DNA from: Candidatus Giovannonibacteria bacterium RIFCSPHIGHO2_02_43_16 | GTDB taxonomy: Bacteria; Patescibacteriota; Minisyncoccia; JACPKW01; UBA11713 | Assembly (NCBI GenBank): GCA_001778545.1 | Contig: MFHJ01000012.1 | Coordinates: 1 to 31,593, forward strand | Direction: 5' to 3' | DNA: 31,593 nucleotides | Shown: piece by piece, positions 1 through 7,868 of the stretch | Layout of the letters: each line of letters opens with the position of its first letter | Numbering within the stretch: the first letter of the stretch is position 1 | Position numbers and translations under genes: made by a program | Notes under the pieces: model-generated | The model's input: the letters and a program-made list of their open reading frames with translations, nothing else | Database searches by the model: none | What the model was told of the DNA's origin: nothing

Positions 1-191
1 TCGAGATGAAGATTTACCATAAGGTCATCTCCCTCCTTTTTTATATACAAGTGAAAGCGCGGGTAGTCGCGCCCAGCCAAACTTCTCGCGCAATTCCATT
101 CGCCGTCCGGATTTTTAGCAATCGGGAAATATCCGCAAGTGCGTATAAAATTTAAAACATTTTCATTAAAATTTTTGAGGAAGATTTTCAT
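1..191 (-). CDS. Conserved-looking small hypothetical protein, 3' part outside window
   Basis: An open frame runs without a stop from an ATG at 191 down to the window edge: 63 codons plus 2 nt. It begins MKIFLKNFNENVLNFIR and later reads RDYPRFHLYIKKEGDD. There is no signal peptide or membrane segment in the visible part, which has a mixed alpha/beta look. It resembles, from memory, a small single-domain protein frequent in Patescibacteria, but I cannot assign a function. A second in-frame ATG at 20, preceded by GGAGG, would be an internal start and is less likely because the upstream codons are protein-like. Confidence 0.6.
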   Translation of the reverse strand, partial: MKIFLKNFNENVLNFIRTCGYFPIAKNPDGEWNCARSLAGRDYPRFHLYIKKEGDDLMVNLHL

Positions 192-217
192 TATTATTTA
201 AACTCGTGACGTGTGGC

Positions 218-235
218 GCCGCAGAAAACTGCGGC
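218..235. other. GC-rich hairpin
   Basis: A perfect 7-bp stem (GCCGCAG / CTGCGGC) with an AAAA loop lies between tRNA-Ala and the downstream minus-strand gene. No U-run follows on either strand, so it is at best a processing or weak termination signal for the tRNA transcript. Confidence 0.4.
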
Positions 236-240
236 ATCCT

Positions 241-274
241 ACAAAAACATAGTCGCTACGCTCCTTGTTTTTGT
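241..274. repeat. 34-bp palindromic element, copy 1
   Basis: The outer arms ACAAAAACA / TGTTTTTGT enclose a core containing AGTCGCTACGCTC. A second copy with compensatory changes in the arms lies at 9008-9041. The element abuts, and shares its last base with, the 3' end of tRNA-Ala. Confidence 0.6.
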
Positions 275-344
275 GGACCTAGGGGTAATCGAAACCCCGC
301 CTGATCCATGCCATGGATCCGTTCTGCCACTGAACTATAGGCCC
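274..344 (-). tRNA. tRNA-Ala(GGC)
   Basis: A full cloverleaf can be drawn: 7-bp acceptor GGGCCTA/TAGGTCC with one G-U, D-stem GTTC/GAAC, anticodon stem GATCC/GGATC with loop ATGGCAT (anticodon GGC), and T-arm GGGGT/ACCCC with loop TTCGATT. It is 71 nt, discriminator A; CCA is not encoded. Confidence 0.93.
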
Positions 345-426
345 GTCTTAATTTCATCGTCAGCTATTATTCTTTCCAAAATACTTCTATTAAAGCATTC
401 TAGCGAGTTGATTAAATTCTATCAAC

Positions 427-2499
427 CTATCCGTTCGGACAAAATAATTGAATAAAGCTTCTTTGGCCGTAAGGCGTATTCTGAGTAAAGCTGGTTTTAC
501 CCAATTGATTAAGGTTCGCATTTATTGAATCCGGATATGTATTGTGTAAGGGCATTTCCCACATAAGCCAGCGCACTCCCATCGAGCAAAGAATGGAAGG
601 GTTCGCTGTCTGAAAAAATTGTCTGGCAATTGCCTGCCGCTGGGAAATGGCCTGCGAATTTCCCTGAGTCCAAAGCCAACCGGGAAATCCAAGAAAGATC
701 GGGCGACCTGTTAGCATTGGTATGAAATTGCTCGCTCCGTCGCTTGATAAAAATGCGTCGTTCGGTTCCGTATTGGCTTTTATCCAAGAAGCTGCCACGA
801 TTTCCGATTCGCCGTAATATCCCGCGTGGTCAGCGACTTGTTCATTAAGAAAAGCGTTCACTGTTTGACGAACGCGAGAGCTCACATCCACAAAACCAGC
901 CAAGGTTCCTAAAACTAAGAGGACAGCAAGAGCCAGAAACCTTGGAAAACGCCAGGGTATCTTTATCAAAACAGTTATAATAATAATAAGAGCCAAAAGC
1001 CACCAATAAAAAATAACTTTGTTATTATCAAATTCCCATGGCTGAAAAAGAATGAGATTTGGAATTATAAACAAAAACAGACTTGCGGGAATTAAAGCGC
1101 GAATAAATTTTGATGATTTGATAAATATGAAGAACGGCATGGTTAAAAGCCAGGCCCAGAAAATTATTCCGAAATTTTTCGTCCAAAACCATATCGCGCT
1201 GGTGTCAGTGCCCTTTGTATCAGGATCGCAGCTTAACCAGGAAATGGAATGTTGGCATGTCATCCAGCCCCACCATGGCTTAAACATGCCGGCACTTGAT
1301 TCAAATCCAACCAATTTGGGCTGGAATATGAGTAAAAGCTGGGGCAAAGCGAGAAGAGCGGCAAAGCTTGCGCCAATAACCCACCATTTGAAATTCTCGC
1401 CAAATAGAATTTTTCTCGCCCCTAGTGCCACAAAAATAATTCCAGCGGCGATAAAAGTATGCGCATGAATAAAAGGAAGGAGTCCCAACAAAGGAATCCA
1501 ACGCACAAAATAACGCCGCTCGTGGCTAAATTCGGATTCTTCGTAAACCGCCCACCCCAATAAGAGAAAAATCAGTAAAGATGCTCCAAGCACAAATGAT
1601 CTTTGATGCGAAAAAAATGAAATGACAGGCGTGATCCACACAATATTTAAAGGGCTGTCCGCGCTCGCGGGCTTTCCGCCAGTGCGCATATCCATATGCG
1701 TATACTGGTGCGGAGGATCGCCTAAAACCATTTTTACGCCTTGCCACCCATCAATGTCATAAGCGGATTTTAGATCCTGATAAAAATAAAAGAATCCAAG
1801 CCCTCCGCCGAATAAAACCAAAACTAAAAGGACTGTTGCCCAAGTTCTGCTTGAAAAAAATCTTTTGCCCAAACCATACAAACCGAAAAAAAGAGCAATT
1901 GAAAAAATTAAAGTTGGTATATACCAGGAAAAAAACAAATTAAGCCCCAAGCGAAGTAAAATCGCGCTAAGGAAATTTATCAAGAAAGAATAAGTAAGCG
2001 GAGCTCCGTTTGCTATCGGTTGGTCAAGAACAAAAGGATCGGACCACGCCAAATGCGCGATCATGTCGAGATGATAAGCAATATCGCCCCATCCTATTAA
2101 AGTTGCCAATGGATAACCTCTTTCATCAATAATTAGGACTTGAAAAATTACTCCTAAAAATAAAATGAACAGGATGGCTATCGCGAAAAAGTTCCAGGAA
2201 AGAAATGCGCGTGAAACAAAATAGTTGCGGATACTTTCCCAATACTCTTTTATTTCGCTTCGATATTTAAAAACAAAAAATAAATTTATTAAAAGAGAAA
2301 TGTAGCTTGAAGCCGGCAAGCTTCTTGTCGCCAACGCCAAAATTAATATTTCGAATCCCTGGACTAAAAACCCCATCACAAGCGCCCCGATAAACCGTTC
2401 TGATTTGGAGAGTTTAGACGAAGGATCTAAAAAATTAACAATAAAAAGCCCGAGTCCGAAACCAGAGATCAAAAAAAGAATCAGATCAGCCATAAACAT
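427..2499 (-). CDS. Large polytopic membrane protein, GT-C glycosyltransferase-like
   Basis: A 690-aa protein with roughly 14 or more hydrophobic segments spread over its length. A long non-membrane loop after about residue 240 contains DPPHQYTHMD and a Pro/Gly-rich stretch. The early loop GWGDIAYHLDMIAHL (about residues 137-151) has acidic and His residues just after a membrane segment, as in GT-C glycosyltransferases and related lipid-linked sugar enzymes. The C-terminal soluble tail has a dinucleotide-independent look (IVAASWIKANTEPNDAFL), typical of the periplasmic domain of such proteins. The start ATG follows directly on the TAA of dut (TAAATG), so translation is probably coupled. The GT-C assignment is inference from topology; donor and acceptor are unknown. 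Confidence 0.6.
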   Translation of the reverse strand: MFMADLILFLISGFGLGLFIVNFLDPSSKLSKSERFIGALVMGFLVQGFEILILALATRSLPASSYISLLINLFFVFKYRSEIKEYWESIRNYFVSRAFLSWNFFAIAILFILFLGVIFQVLIIDERGYPLATLIGWGDIAYHLDMIAHLAWSDPFVLDQPIANGAPLTYSFLINFLSAILLRLGLNLFFSWYIPTLIFSIALFFGLYGLGKRFFSSRTWATVLLVLVLFGGGLGFFYFYQDLKSAYDIDGWQGVKMVLGDPPHQYTHMDMRTGGKPASADSPLNIVWITPVISFFSHQRSFVLGASLLIFLLLGWAVYEESEFSHERRYFVRWIPLLGLLPFIHAHTFIAAGIIFVALGARKILFGENFKWWVIGASFAALLALPQLLLIFQPKLVGFESSAGMFKPWWGWMTCQHSISWLSCDPDTKGTDTSAIWFWTKNFGIIFWAWLLTMPFFIFIKSSKFIRALIPASLFLFIIPNLILFQPWEFDNNKVIFYWWLLALIIIITVLIKIPWRFPRFLALAVLLVLGTLAGFVDVSSRVRQTVNAFLNEQVADHAGYYGESEIVAASWIKANTEPNDAFLSSDGASNFIPMLTGRPIFLGFPGWLWTQGNSQAISQRQAIARQFFQTANPSILCSMGVRWLMWEMPLHNTYPDSINANLNQLGKTSFTQNTPYGQRSFIQLFCPNG

Positions 2500-2931
2500 T
2501 TAAACGAGTCCCGTCGTGCCAAATCCGCCGCGGTCGCAGTTGTCCAAATCATCTACCTCCTCCCATTCGGCCCTGCCGTATTTTTTAAAAATCCCCTGCA
2601 CCAGTCTCTCTCCGCGCTCTACTGGGACTTCGCGGTCCGTGAAATTATACAAAGTCGCCCAATATTCATCTGCGTTGCCGGAGAAATCCCGGTCGCCGAT
2701 GCCAACGCTATTCGCGAGCATTAATCCTTTTTTTGGCAGAGATCCGCGCGCCGCGACCAAAAGAAAATATCCGTCGGGAGGCTCAAGCGCGATATTAAGA
2801 GGGACTCTCGCGATGCCCTTAGGCAAAATCGTCATCGAAACCCGCGCCATAAAATCAAACCCAACAGCGCCCTTAGTCTTATACTCCGGCAACGGCAACG
2901 ATTTATCAATTCTTTTTATGCGTACTTTCAT
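2500..2931 (-). CDS. dut: dUTP diphosphatase (dUTPase)
   Basis: A 143-aa trimeric-type dUTPase, which hydrolyses dUTP to dUMP and PPi, keeping uracil out of DNA and feeding dTMP synthesis. The five family motifs are visible in order: AVGFDFMA (1), ARGSLPKKGL (2), GIGDRDFSG with the catalytic Asp and the uracil-pocket region (3), GERLVQGIF (4) and the P-loop-like RGGFGTTG at the C-terminus (5). A longer frame begins upstream, but the ATG at 2931 is preferred because a perfect TATAAT ends 6 nt before it; the upstream codons are the promoter itself. It is the first gene of a two-gene unit with the membrane protein. Confidence 0.88.
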   Translation of the reverse strand: MKVRIKRIDKSLPLPEYKTKGAVGFDFMARVSMTILPKGIARVPLNIALEPPDGYFLLVAARGSLPKKGLMLANSVGIGDRDFSGNADEYWATLYNFTDREVPVERGERLVQGIFKKYGRAEWEEVDDLDNCDRGGFGTTGLV

Positions 2932-2937
2932 AGTGAA

Positions 2938-2943
2938 ATTATA
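2938..2943 (-). promoter_or_regulatory. -10 box of dut, leaderless
   Basis: TATAAT is separated from the dut ATG by TTCACT (6 nt), so transcription should start on or next to the A of the start codon. Just upstream lies a 7-bp inverted repeat CTCGAAC / GTTCGAG with 12-nt spacing, of unknown role. Confidence 0.7.
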
Positions 2944-3000
2944 CAATTCTCTCGAACATTTTTAAGATAGTTCGAGCGTCGTTCATACCGCTATACCATT

Positions 3001-3339
3001 TCATTTTTTTCTATTCTCCCAGAGAGTACGCGCTGATAGTGCAATTTCGATCTCGCTTAACTCAGGATGTTTTCTCCGAATATATTCATTCCTAAGCTCA
3101 AGACCTCGGGTATATAAATTAACGCTGGCATCCCAATGTTCTTCTTTTATGCTGGCTGCTTCAGTTTGAACGACTGCGTTTTCTAGTTCTTCATCGTTCA
3201 TCAATTTTGCCTCCTCTTTTGCTTTTTTCATGCCCGCGACTATCTCTTCGCCCCTGGATATCAAACGCTTCTTGATCGTTTCTAGTTCTTCTGATTTTTG
3301 TTCCGAGGAAACTCCTGGTACGTCTTCATTTTTTTCCAT
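3001..3339 (-). CDS. Hypothetical charged helical protein
   Basis: A 112-aa, highly charged and predicted mostly helical protein with no Cys and no membrane segment. The middle (IKKRLISRGEEIVAGMKKAKEEAK) could form a coiled coil. I do not recognise the family. Its start is supported by TAGTAT ending 6 nt before the ATG. It sits alone between dut and tRNA-Arg. Confidence 0.6.
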   Translation of the reverse strand: MEKNEDVPGVSSEQKSEELETIKKRLISRGEEIVAGMKKAKEEAKLMNDEELENAVVQTEAASIKEEHWDASVNLYTRGLELRNEYIRRKHPELSEIEIALSARTLWENRKK

Positions 3340-3382
3340 AGATTTATACTAGCACATGACTTAAAAATTTCAACTTTTATTC

Positions 3383-3457
3383 TGGTGCCCCCGCTCCGAG
3401 TCGAACGGAGATCTAGGGCTTAGGAGTCCCTTGTTCTATCCCTTGAACTACGGGGGC
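3383..3457 (-). tRNA. tRNA-Arg(CCT)
   Basis: Acceptor GCCCCCG/CGGGGGC, anticodon loop CTCCTAA (anticodon CCT, decodes AGG), T-arm CTCCG/CGGAG with loop TTCGACT. CCA is encoded (CACCA at the 3' end). The last 45 nt of the upstream HTH gene lie inside this tRNA. Confidence 0.93.
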
Positions 3458-4075
3458 ATCTATTAAACTGATAACTCGTTTTATAATGGCAGAAAATTTC
3501 TTCAATAACAAACCTCCCCTCCTAACTCGAACTCTACACATTCCATATTTTAGCTTACCCTTTTTAGAACCCTCTAATACATTTATACTTGTATTATTTC
3601 TATCTAGTTTTATCCCAACAACGCCAGACCAAAACTTCAAGCATTCATTTGCATCCAAATCTTCGTAGGTTCTTATGGAAATTTTTAAGTCTTCGTCTTT
3701 TATATTGAAAATATTTCTCAAAATATAAAGGAAGAGCTTGATCATTTCTGAATCTGTATTAGTAAAGCTTAAATCTTTTTTATTTCCTTCTGCCCAATAC
3801 AATGACGCGGCTATCAAAGCTAGGCCTTCCCGCGACGCAGCGTCAACAAAACTTTTAGCATCTTCGTGGGCAAATTCCCAATGCTTTTCGGATAATATTT
3901 TGCTCGCATTCCTACGATCGAGCCATCTTTGATAATACTTTGGTTCGATTTTGATTCCGCTTATATATCTAAGTGCAGTAGATTTTGAAATACTGCACTC
4001 TCTACTTATTTCTGGGACGCTCCTTCCTTTTCTCCTCAGCTTCTTAATATGCCTTATTAATTTCGCCGAAAGCAT
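3413..4075 (-). CDS. HTH protein with LAGLIDADG-like C-terminal region, overlapping tRNA-Arg
   Basis: A 220-aa protein. Residues 1-45 form a helix-turn-helix of the recombinase/transposase type (KKLRRKGRSVPEISRECSIS then STALRYISG). Residues about 80-205 contain ALIAASLYWAEGNKK and TNTDSEMIKLFLYILR. This pattern, acidic residues after a helix and then S/TNTD, recalls a single LAGLIDADG homing-endonuclease-like domain; that is inference. No stop occurs before the tRNA, so the last ~15 codons (VVQGIEQGTPKP) are encoded by the 5' half of tRNA-Arg(CCT). Start: TAAAAT lies 6 nt before the ATG. Divergent from the HtrA-like gene. Confidence 0.75.
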   Translation of the reverse strand: MLSAKLIRHIKKLRRKGRSVPEISRECSISKSTALRYISGIKIEPKYYQRWLDRRNASKILSEKHWEFAHEDAKSFVDAASREGLALIAASLYWAEGNKKDLSFTNTDSEMIKLFLYILRNIFNIKDEDLKISIRTYEDLDANECLKFWSGVVGIKLDRNNTSINVLEGSKKGKLKYGMCRVRVRRGGLLLKKFSAIIKRVISLIDAPVVQGIEQGTPKP

Positions 4076-4169
4076 ATACTAATTTTAAAAGATAGAGCTA
4101 AATTGTTCAAGGACGATTTGAATATATCTTTGTGTATAAATCCCTAATATTTGTTATCCTATAAAGCAT
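4076..4169. promoter_or_regulatory. Divergent promoter region
   Basis: This 94-bp gap separates the divergent HTH gene and HtrA-like gene. Leftward, TAAAAT (4082-4087) is 6 nt from the HTH start. Rightward, TATCCT or the overlapping TATAAA precede the 4170 ATG by 7 or 4 nt. No Shine-Dalgarno sequence precedes either start. Confidence 0.55.
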
Positions 4170-5240
4170 ATGACTGAACATGAAACAAAAATAACCGAGG
4201 CGGTTGGGAAAGTTTTGCCCGCCGTCGTTTCCATCACAATCGCGAAGGAGGTGAAAGACATTACCAAAGATCTGCCTCTCGAATTTTTCAGATTGCCCCA
4301 TTATCAGGAATTTCTGGAGCACGAAATCCAGCATGCGCAGAAAGACGACAAAGGCCGGATCAAAGTCGGCGGGGGTTCTGGATTTTTCATATCCGATGAC
4401 GGGATAATTTTGACGAATCGGCACGTTGTTCAGGATAAGCATGCAACGTATGATATCGGCGCCTCCGACGGAAAAAATTTTGAAGCGGAGGTCGTCGCGC
4501 GCGATCCCATCAACGACGTTGCAATTCTAAAGATAAAAAATCTTAACAAAAAAGTTCAATCTATAAAAATCGGTGCGACTAAGAATTTAATATTGGGGCG
4601 AACCGTCATCGCCGTAGGAAATGCCTTGGGCGAATTCCAAAATACCGTCTCAACCGGCGTCGTATCTGGGCTATCACGCTTCATCTCAGCTGCGGCCGAC
4701 GTCATGGGGCACCAAGAGCGCCTTCGCGGGCTTATCCAAACTGATGCCGCGATCAATCCAGGAAATTCCGGCGGACCGCTTGTCAATCTCGATGGAGAGG
4801 CGATAGGGATAAACGTCGCGGTCGTCTTCGGAGCGCAGAATATCGGATTCGCGATACCAATTGAGCGCGCGAAAAGAGATTTGGAAGAAGTTAAAAAATT
4901 CGGACGAATAAGGAGGCCTTTTCTCGGAGTGCGTTATATGCTTCTCAATAAGTTCCTGCGCGACCGCTTTTCGCTTCCAATAGACCACGGGGCGCTCGTG
5001 ATTAATGAAGGGATTCCGGGAGATATGTCCGTCATACCGAATTCTCCAGCCGCTAAAGCAGGCCTTAAGGAATTTGACGTAATCACGCGCTGTGACGGAA
5101 AGGAAATTACAGATAAAGAAACGCTCGAAGATATACTTTCTGGACACGAAATCGGAGACGAGCTTGAATTCAAAATTTTCAGGCAGGGAAAAGAAGAATC
5201 CTTCAAATTAAAGCTTGAAGAGTTTCACAAAGAGGTTTAG
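4170..5240 (+). CDS. HtrA/Deg-like trypsin-fold serine protease with PDZ domain
   Basis: A 356-aa protein. The protease domain spans about residues 10-235 with triad His85 (TNRHVV), Asp116 (INDVAIL) and Ser200 (GNSGGPL); the GG at 201-202 completes the oxyanion motif. A PDZ domain follows (about 245-350), with the usual SPAAKAGLKEFDVI stretch. DegP/HtrA proteins degrade or chaperone misfolded proteins, normally outside the cytoplasmic membrane. Here the N-terminus shows neither a signal peptide nor a transmembrane helix, so the protein is either cytosolic, exported by other means, or mis-started; no better upstream start exists before the promoter. It has one PDZ, as in DegS/HtrA2 types. Confidence 0.92.
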   Translation: MTEHETKITEAVGKVLPAVVSITIAKEVKDITKDLPLEFFRLPHYQEFLEHEIQHAQKDDKGRIKVGGGSGFFISDDGIILTNRHVVQDKHATYDIGASDGKNFEAEVVARDPINDVAILKIKNLNKKVQSIKIGATKNLILGRTVIAVGNALGEFQNTVSTGVVSGLSRFISAAADVMGHQERLRGLIQTDAAINPGNSGGPLVNLDGEAIGINVAVVFGAQNIGFAIPIERAKRDLEEVKKFGRIRRPFLGVRYMLLNKFLRDRFSLPIDHGALVINEGIPGDMSVIPNSPAAKAGLKEFDVITRCDGKEITDKETLEDILSGHEIGDELEFKIFRQGKEESFKLKLEEFHKEV

Positions 5241-5246
5241 ATTCGG

Positions 5247-5489
5247 CTACGCTTTGATTTCCAAGAGCTCCTTTAGCTTCAGCTCATCGAAACCGACGAC
5301 GATTTTCCCGTCTATCTCGATTACCGGAACTCCCAACTGCCCCGATTTTTTGACCATATCTTCTCTTGCTTGAACATCTTGGGCGACATTCAGTTCCTTA
5401 TATTCAATCGCGTTATTTTTAAATAATTCTTTTGTATGCCTGCAATAAACGCAAGTCGGAGTCGTATAAATTTTCACATCGTGCGCCAT
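5247..5489 (-). CDS. Glutaredoxin-family thiol-disulfide protein
   Basis: About 80 aa from the ATG at 5489. The thioredoxin fold is shown by VKIYTTPTCVYC with the redox pair CVYC near the N-terminus, the cis-Pro motif GVPVIEIDG, and GFDELKL at the end: a typical NrdH/YruB-type monothiol-sized glutaredoxin. It begins 4 nt after the stop of the reductase-like gene, and TATAAT sits 7 nt before its own ATG, so it may be made both from the operon and from its own start site. The longer frame upstream overlaps the reductase and is rejected. Confidence 0.85.
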   Translation of the reverse strand: MAHDVKIYTTPTCVYCRHTKELFKNNAIEYKELNVAQDVQAREDMVKKSGQLGVPVIEIDGKIVVGFDELKLKELLEIKA

Positions 5490-5493
5490 GTTT

Positions 5494-6168
5494 TCAATTA
5501 TACCCCGAAAACTCCTCAAATCTAATATCATCTCTGGATATCTTTAATTCCTCAAGCGCTTTGCTCATAGCTCCCGCCATCTCTGGAGGCCCAACCACGT
5601 AAAAAATTGCGCCTGCTAATTCTCCGGCGCTTTTCTTGATGAATTCAGCATCGACGTAGCCTTCTCTATCGGTCATTCTGGTATAAAGTTCAAAATTTGG
5701 ATTTTCGCGCTGCCACTTTTCTAAATCTTTAAGAAAAGCGGCGCCTTCTCGATTGCGATTTGAATAAATAAGCTTTATTTTATGGGGCAGTTTTCGCTCC
5801 ATCGCGTCTTTTATAATGCTTCTGGCTGGAGTAATCCCAATTCCCCCAGCGATAAAGACAGCTTTTTTGTCTTTATTCTCATGAAGAGTAAAATCTCCGA
5901 AAGGCCCCTCCATTATTGCTTTTGTGTTTAAGGGAACTTCAGCCAAAGATTTCTTGAAAGCAGAGCCAGTCATTCGCGTCGCCACCATCAAAATCCCTTT
6001 GTCTTGAGGACTAGACGCAATGGAAAAATCGCGATGCGCGTTTTCCAAAAAAACTTCCACATATTGTCCGGCACGAAAATTAAAATCTGGAGGCGTCCGA
6101 AAAACAAAAGCCATTGTCCCCTCGGCAACTGGAAAGCGATCTTTCAATTGTAAAAAATTATGTGCCAT
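5494..6168 (-). CDS. FAD/NAD(P)-binding oxidoreductase (ferredoxin-NADP reductase family)
   Basis: About 225 aa. The N-terminal FAD-binding barrel has the flavin motif RDFSIASSP. The nucleotide-binding half has IAGGIGITPARSI and ends with YVVGPPEMAGAM and a Phe/Tyr-rich tail (RFEEFSGYN). There is no iron-sulfur cysteine cluster, so it is a bare FNR module needing an external electron partner. The start at 6168 is chosen because TATTAT ends 5 nt upstream and homology begins here; upstream residues in the longer frame read through the neighbouring regulator on the opposite strand. It is adjacent to the glutaredoxin, suggesting a shared redox role, and divergent from the TrmB-like regulator. Confidence 0.83.
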   Translation of the reverse strand: MAHNFLQLKDRFPVAEGTMAFVFRTPPDFNFRAGQYVEVFLENAHRDFSIASSPQDKGILMVATRMTGSAFKKSLAEVPLNTKAIMEGPFGDFTLHENKDKKAVFIAGGIGITPARSIIKDAMERKLPHKIKLIYSNRNREGAAFLKDLEKWQRENPNFELYTRMTDREGYVDAEFIKKSAGELAGAIFYVVGPPEMAGAMSKALEELKISRDDIRFEEFSGYN

Positions 6169-6210
6169 GTGCCATAATAGGTATATTATATAGCATAAGG
6201 CCTCAAATTC

Positions 6211-6948
6211 ATGCATATCCAAAAATTGATTGAACAATTTGGATATACGCCAAACGAAGCCAAAGTCTATTTGGCTGCTCTGAATTTGGGCGAGGCGACT
6301 GTTTCCGAAATATCCGAGAAAGTAAAAATGCCAAGGACGAGCGTCCAGATAATCGCGAACTCCCTTCACAAGGAGGGGCTGATAAATTTTTATGTGAAGC
6401 GGCGCTACAAATATTGGATCGCTGAAAGCCCAGAAAAATTTTTAACCCGTTTGCGCGAGCAAGAAGCGGCGCTCCGCGCGGTTTTGCCGGAGCTGCAGGC
6501 AATCCGCCGCAATAAAGGCGACAGCAAACCAACGGTAAAAGTTTTTATCGGCGAGGAAGAAATTAAATTGATCCTCGACGACATAATCGCGACCAAACAT
6601 CACTTTCTTGTAATCTCGGCCTGGGATGATTGGGTCGACTTTTTTGGAAGCGAATATGTCAATGATTTTATCAATTTGCGAAAAAGTCATTTTCTAAAAG
6701 TGCGTCTTCTTGTAGCGAAGAGGCCTGATGCGATAATAATGAAAGAAAAAGACGAGAAGGAGCTGCGCGAAACGAGATTTTTGCCAGAAGATGCCCGAAT
6801 CAACAATATGAATTTTATATACGCAAATAAAGTTGCCCTCATTTCTCTGGATAAGCGCCGGCCGACGGGTGTTTTAATTGAAGATAAGGATATCACAAAT
6901 ACAATGACTGTATTTTTTGAATGCCTCTGGAAGCAAAGCGCCGAATAA
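6211..6948 (+). CDS. TrmB-like winged-helix transcriptional regulator
   Basis: A 245-aa protein. Residues 1-70 form a TrmB-type winged helix (IEQFGYTPNEAKVYLAAL, then TVSEISEKVKMPRTSVQ and the wing VKRRYKYWIA). A helical linker follows (about 75-105) and then a C-terminal alpha/beta domain (about 110-245; VKVFIGEEEIKLILDDI) like the PLD-fold effector-binding region found in archaeal TrmB proteins. It is separated by only 42 bp from the divergent reductase gene, so it could regulate the reductase-glutaredoxin pair; that is inference. The leader is longer here than in neighbours (TATTAT about 25 nt upstream). Confidence 0.8.
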   Translation: MHIQKLIEQFGYTPNEAKVYLAALNLGEATVSEISEKVKMPRTSVQIIANSLHKEGLINFYVKRRYKYWIAESPEKFLTRLREQEAALRAVLPELQAIRRNKGDSKPTVKVFIGEEEIKLILDDIIATKHHFLVISAWDDWVDFFGSEYVNDFINLRKSHFLKVRLLVAKRPDAIIMKEKDEKELRETRFLPEDARINNMNFIYANKVALISLDKRRPTGVLIEDKDITNTMTVFFECLWKQSAE

Positions 6949-6979
6949 GGGATGACCGGGGTTTAATAGACAATGGAAT

Positions 6980-7005
6980 CCGCGCACCGAGCGCGGTGTT
7001 CTATT
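6980..7005 (+). terminator. Putative rho-independent terminator
   Basis: A 6-bp GC stem CCGCGC / GCGCGG with loop ACCGA is followed after a few bases by CTATTTTT. It lies 31 nt after the regulator's stop and before the SDR promoter. The U-tract is offset from the stem, so strength is uncertain. Confidence 0.5.
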
Positions 7006-7030
7006 TTTAAATAGATGATAAAATATAAGC

Positions 7031-7810
7031 ATGAAACAAAAATCAATTTCAGAACTTATGAATTTGGGCGGGAAAACCGCGATCGTGACGGGCGGAGCCA
7101 TGGGCATCGGGCTCGGTATTGTTTCGCGCCTAGCCGAAGCCGGGGCGAACGTTTTGATAGCGGATTTGGATGAAAAAGAAGGCGAAAAATCTGCGGACGG
7201 GAAAAGAGTAAAATTTTTAAAAACAGATGTTTCCAAAGAGGAAGATGTCAAAAAAATGGTTGAAGTGGCTGTCAAAGAATTCGGCGGGCTCGATATCGTG
7301 GTCAATAACGCGGGAATTTATCCGCAAAAGCACGTTTCGGAGATGACTAAAGAAGATTTTGACAAAGTTATGTCCGTCAATCTGCGAAGCGTTTTTTTAT
7401 GCACGAGGGAAGCGAGCAAGCAGATGATCTCGCAGGGACGCGGCGGGAAAATAATCAACATAACTTCGATTGACGCGCTACATCCCTCAATGATCGGACT
7501 TGCGCACTACGACGCATCCAAACACGGCGTTTGGGGATTTACAAAAAATTCCGCGCTTGAACTTGCGGAGCATAAAATTTGGGTGAACGCGATCGCGCCC
7601 GGAGGCATCGCGACGCCAGGTGTCGCTAAAATGTCTCCGGCTGGAGCAAGTATGGAAAAATTCCTCGCGGCTTTTCTCGCCAAAATCCCGATGCGGCGCA
7701 TTGGAGAGCCGGATGACATAGGCAAAGTCGCTCTTTTTCTCGCCTCCGATCTCTCGTCATATATGACGGGCTCTCAAATCGTCGTTGACGGCGGGGTGCT
7801 TTTGTCGTGA
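7031..7810 (+). CDS. Short-chain dehydrogenase/reductase (SDR)
   Basis: A 259-aa classical SDR: a Rossmann fold with TGGAMGIG at residues 20-27 for NAD(P), NNAG at 92-95, and catalytic Ser146, Tyr160 and Lys164 (YDASK). The C-terminal end YMTGSQIVVDGGVLLS is typical of FabG-like enzymes. Asp45/Asp47 after beta-2 (IADLDEKE) favour NAD(H). The substrate cannot be told from sequence. It is a single gene; TAAAAT (7019-7024) ends 6 nt before the ATG. Confidence 0.92.
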   Translation: MKQKSISELMNLGGKTAIVTGGAMGIGLGIVSRLAEAGANVLIADLDEKEGEKSADGKRVKFLKTDVSKEEDVKKMVEVAVKEFGGLDIVVNNAGIYPQKHVSEMTKEDFDKVMSVNLRSVFLCTREASKQMISQGRGGKIINITSIDALHPSMIGLAHYDASKHGVWGFTKNSALELAEHKIWVNAIAPGGIATPGVAKMSPAGASMEKFLAAFLAKIPMRRIGEPDDIGKVALFLASDLSSYMTGSQIVVDGGVLLS

Positions 7811-7868
7811 TTTATCTTATTGAACATCGAATGTTCAATTCGGCATTAGAATCGAAATTTATTCGAAA

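Noticed and set aside
213..455. 80-codon plus-strand frame across tRNA-Ala
   Set aside because: It runs through a tRNA and the end of the membrane protein gene and has no protein-like composition.
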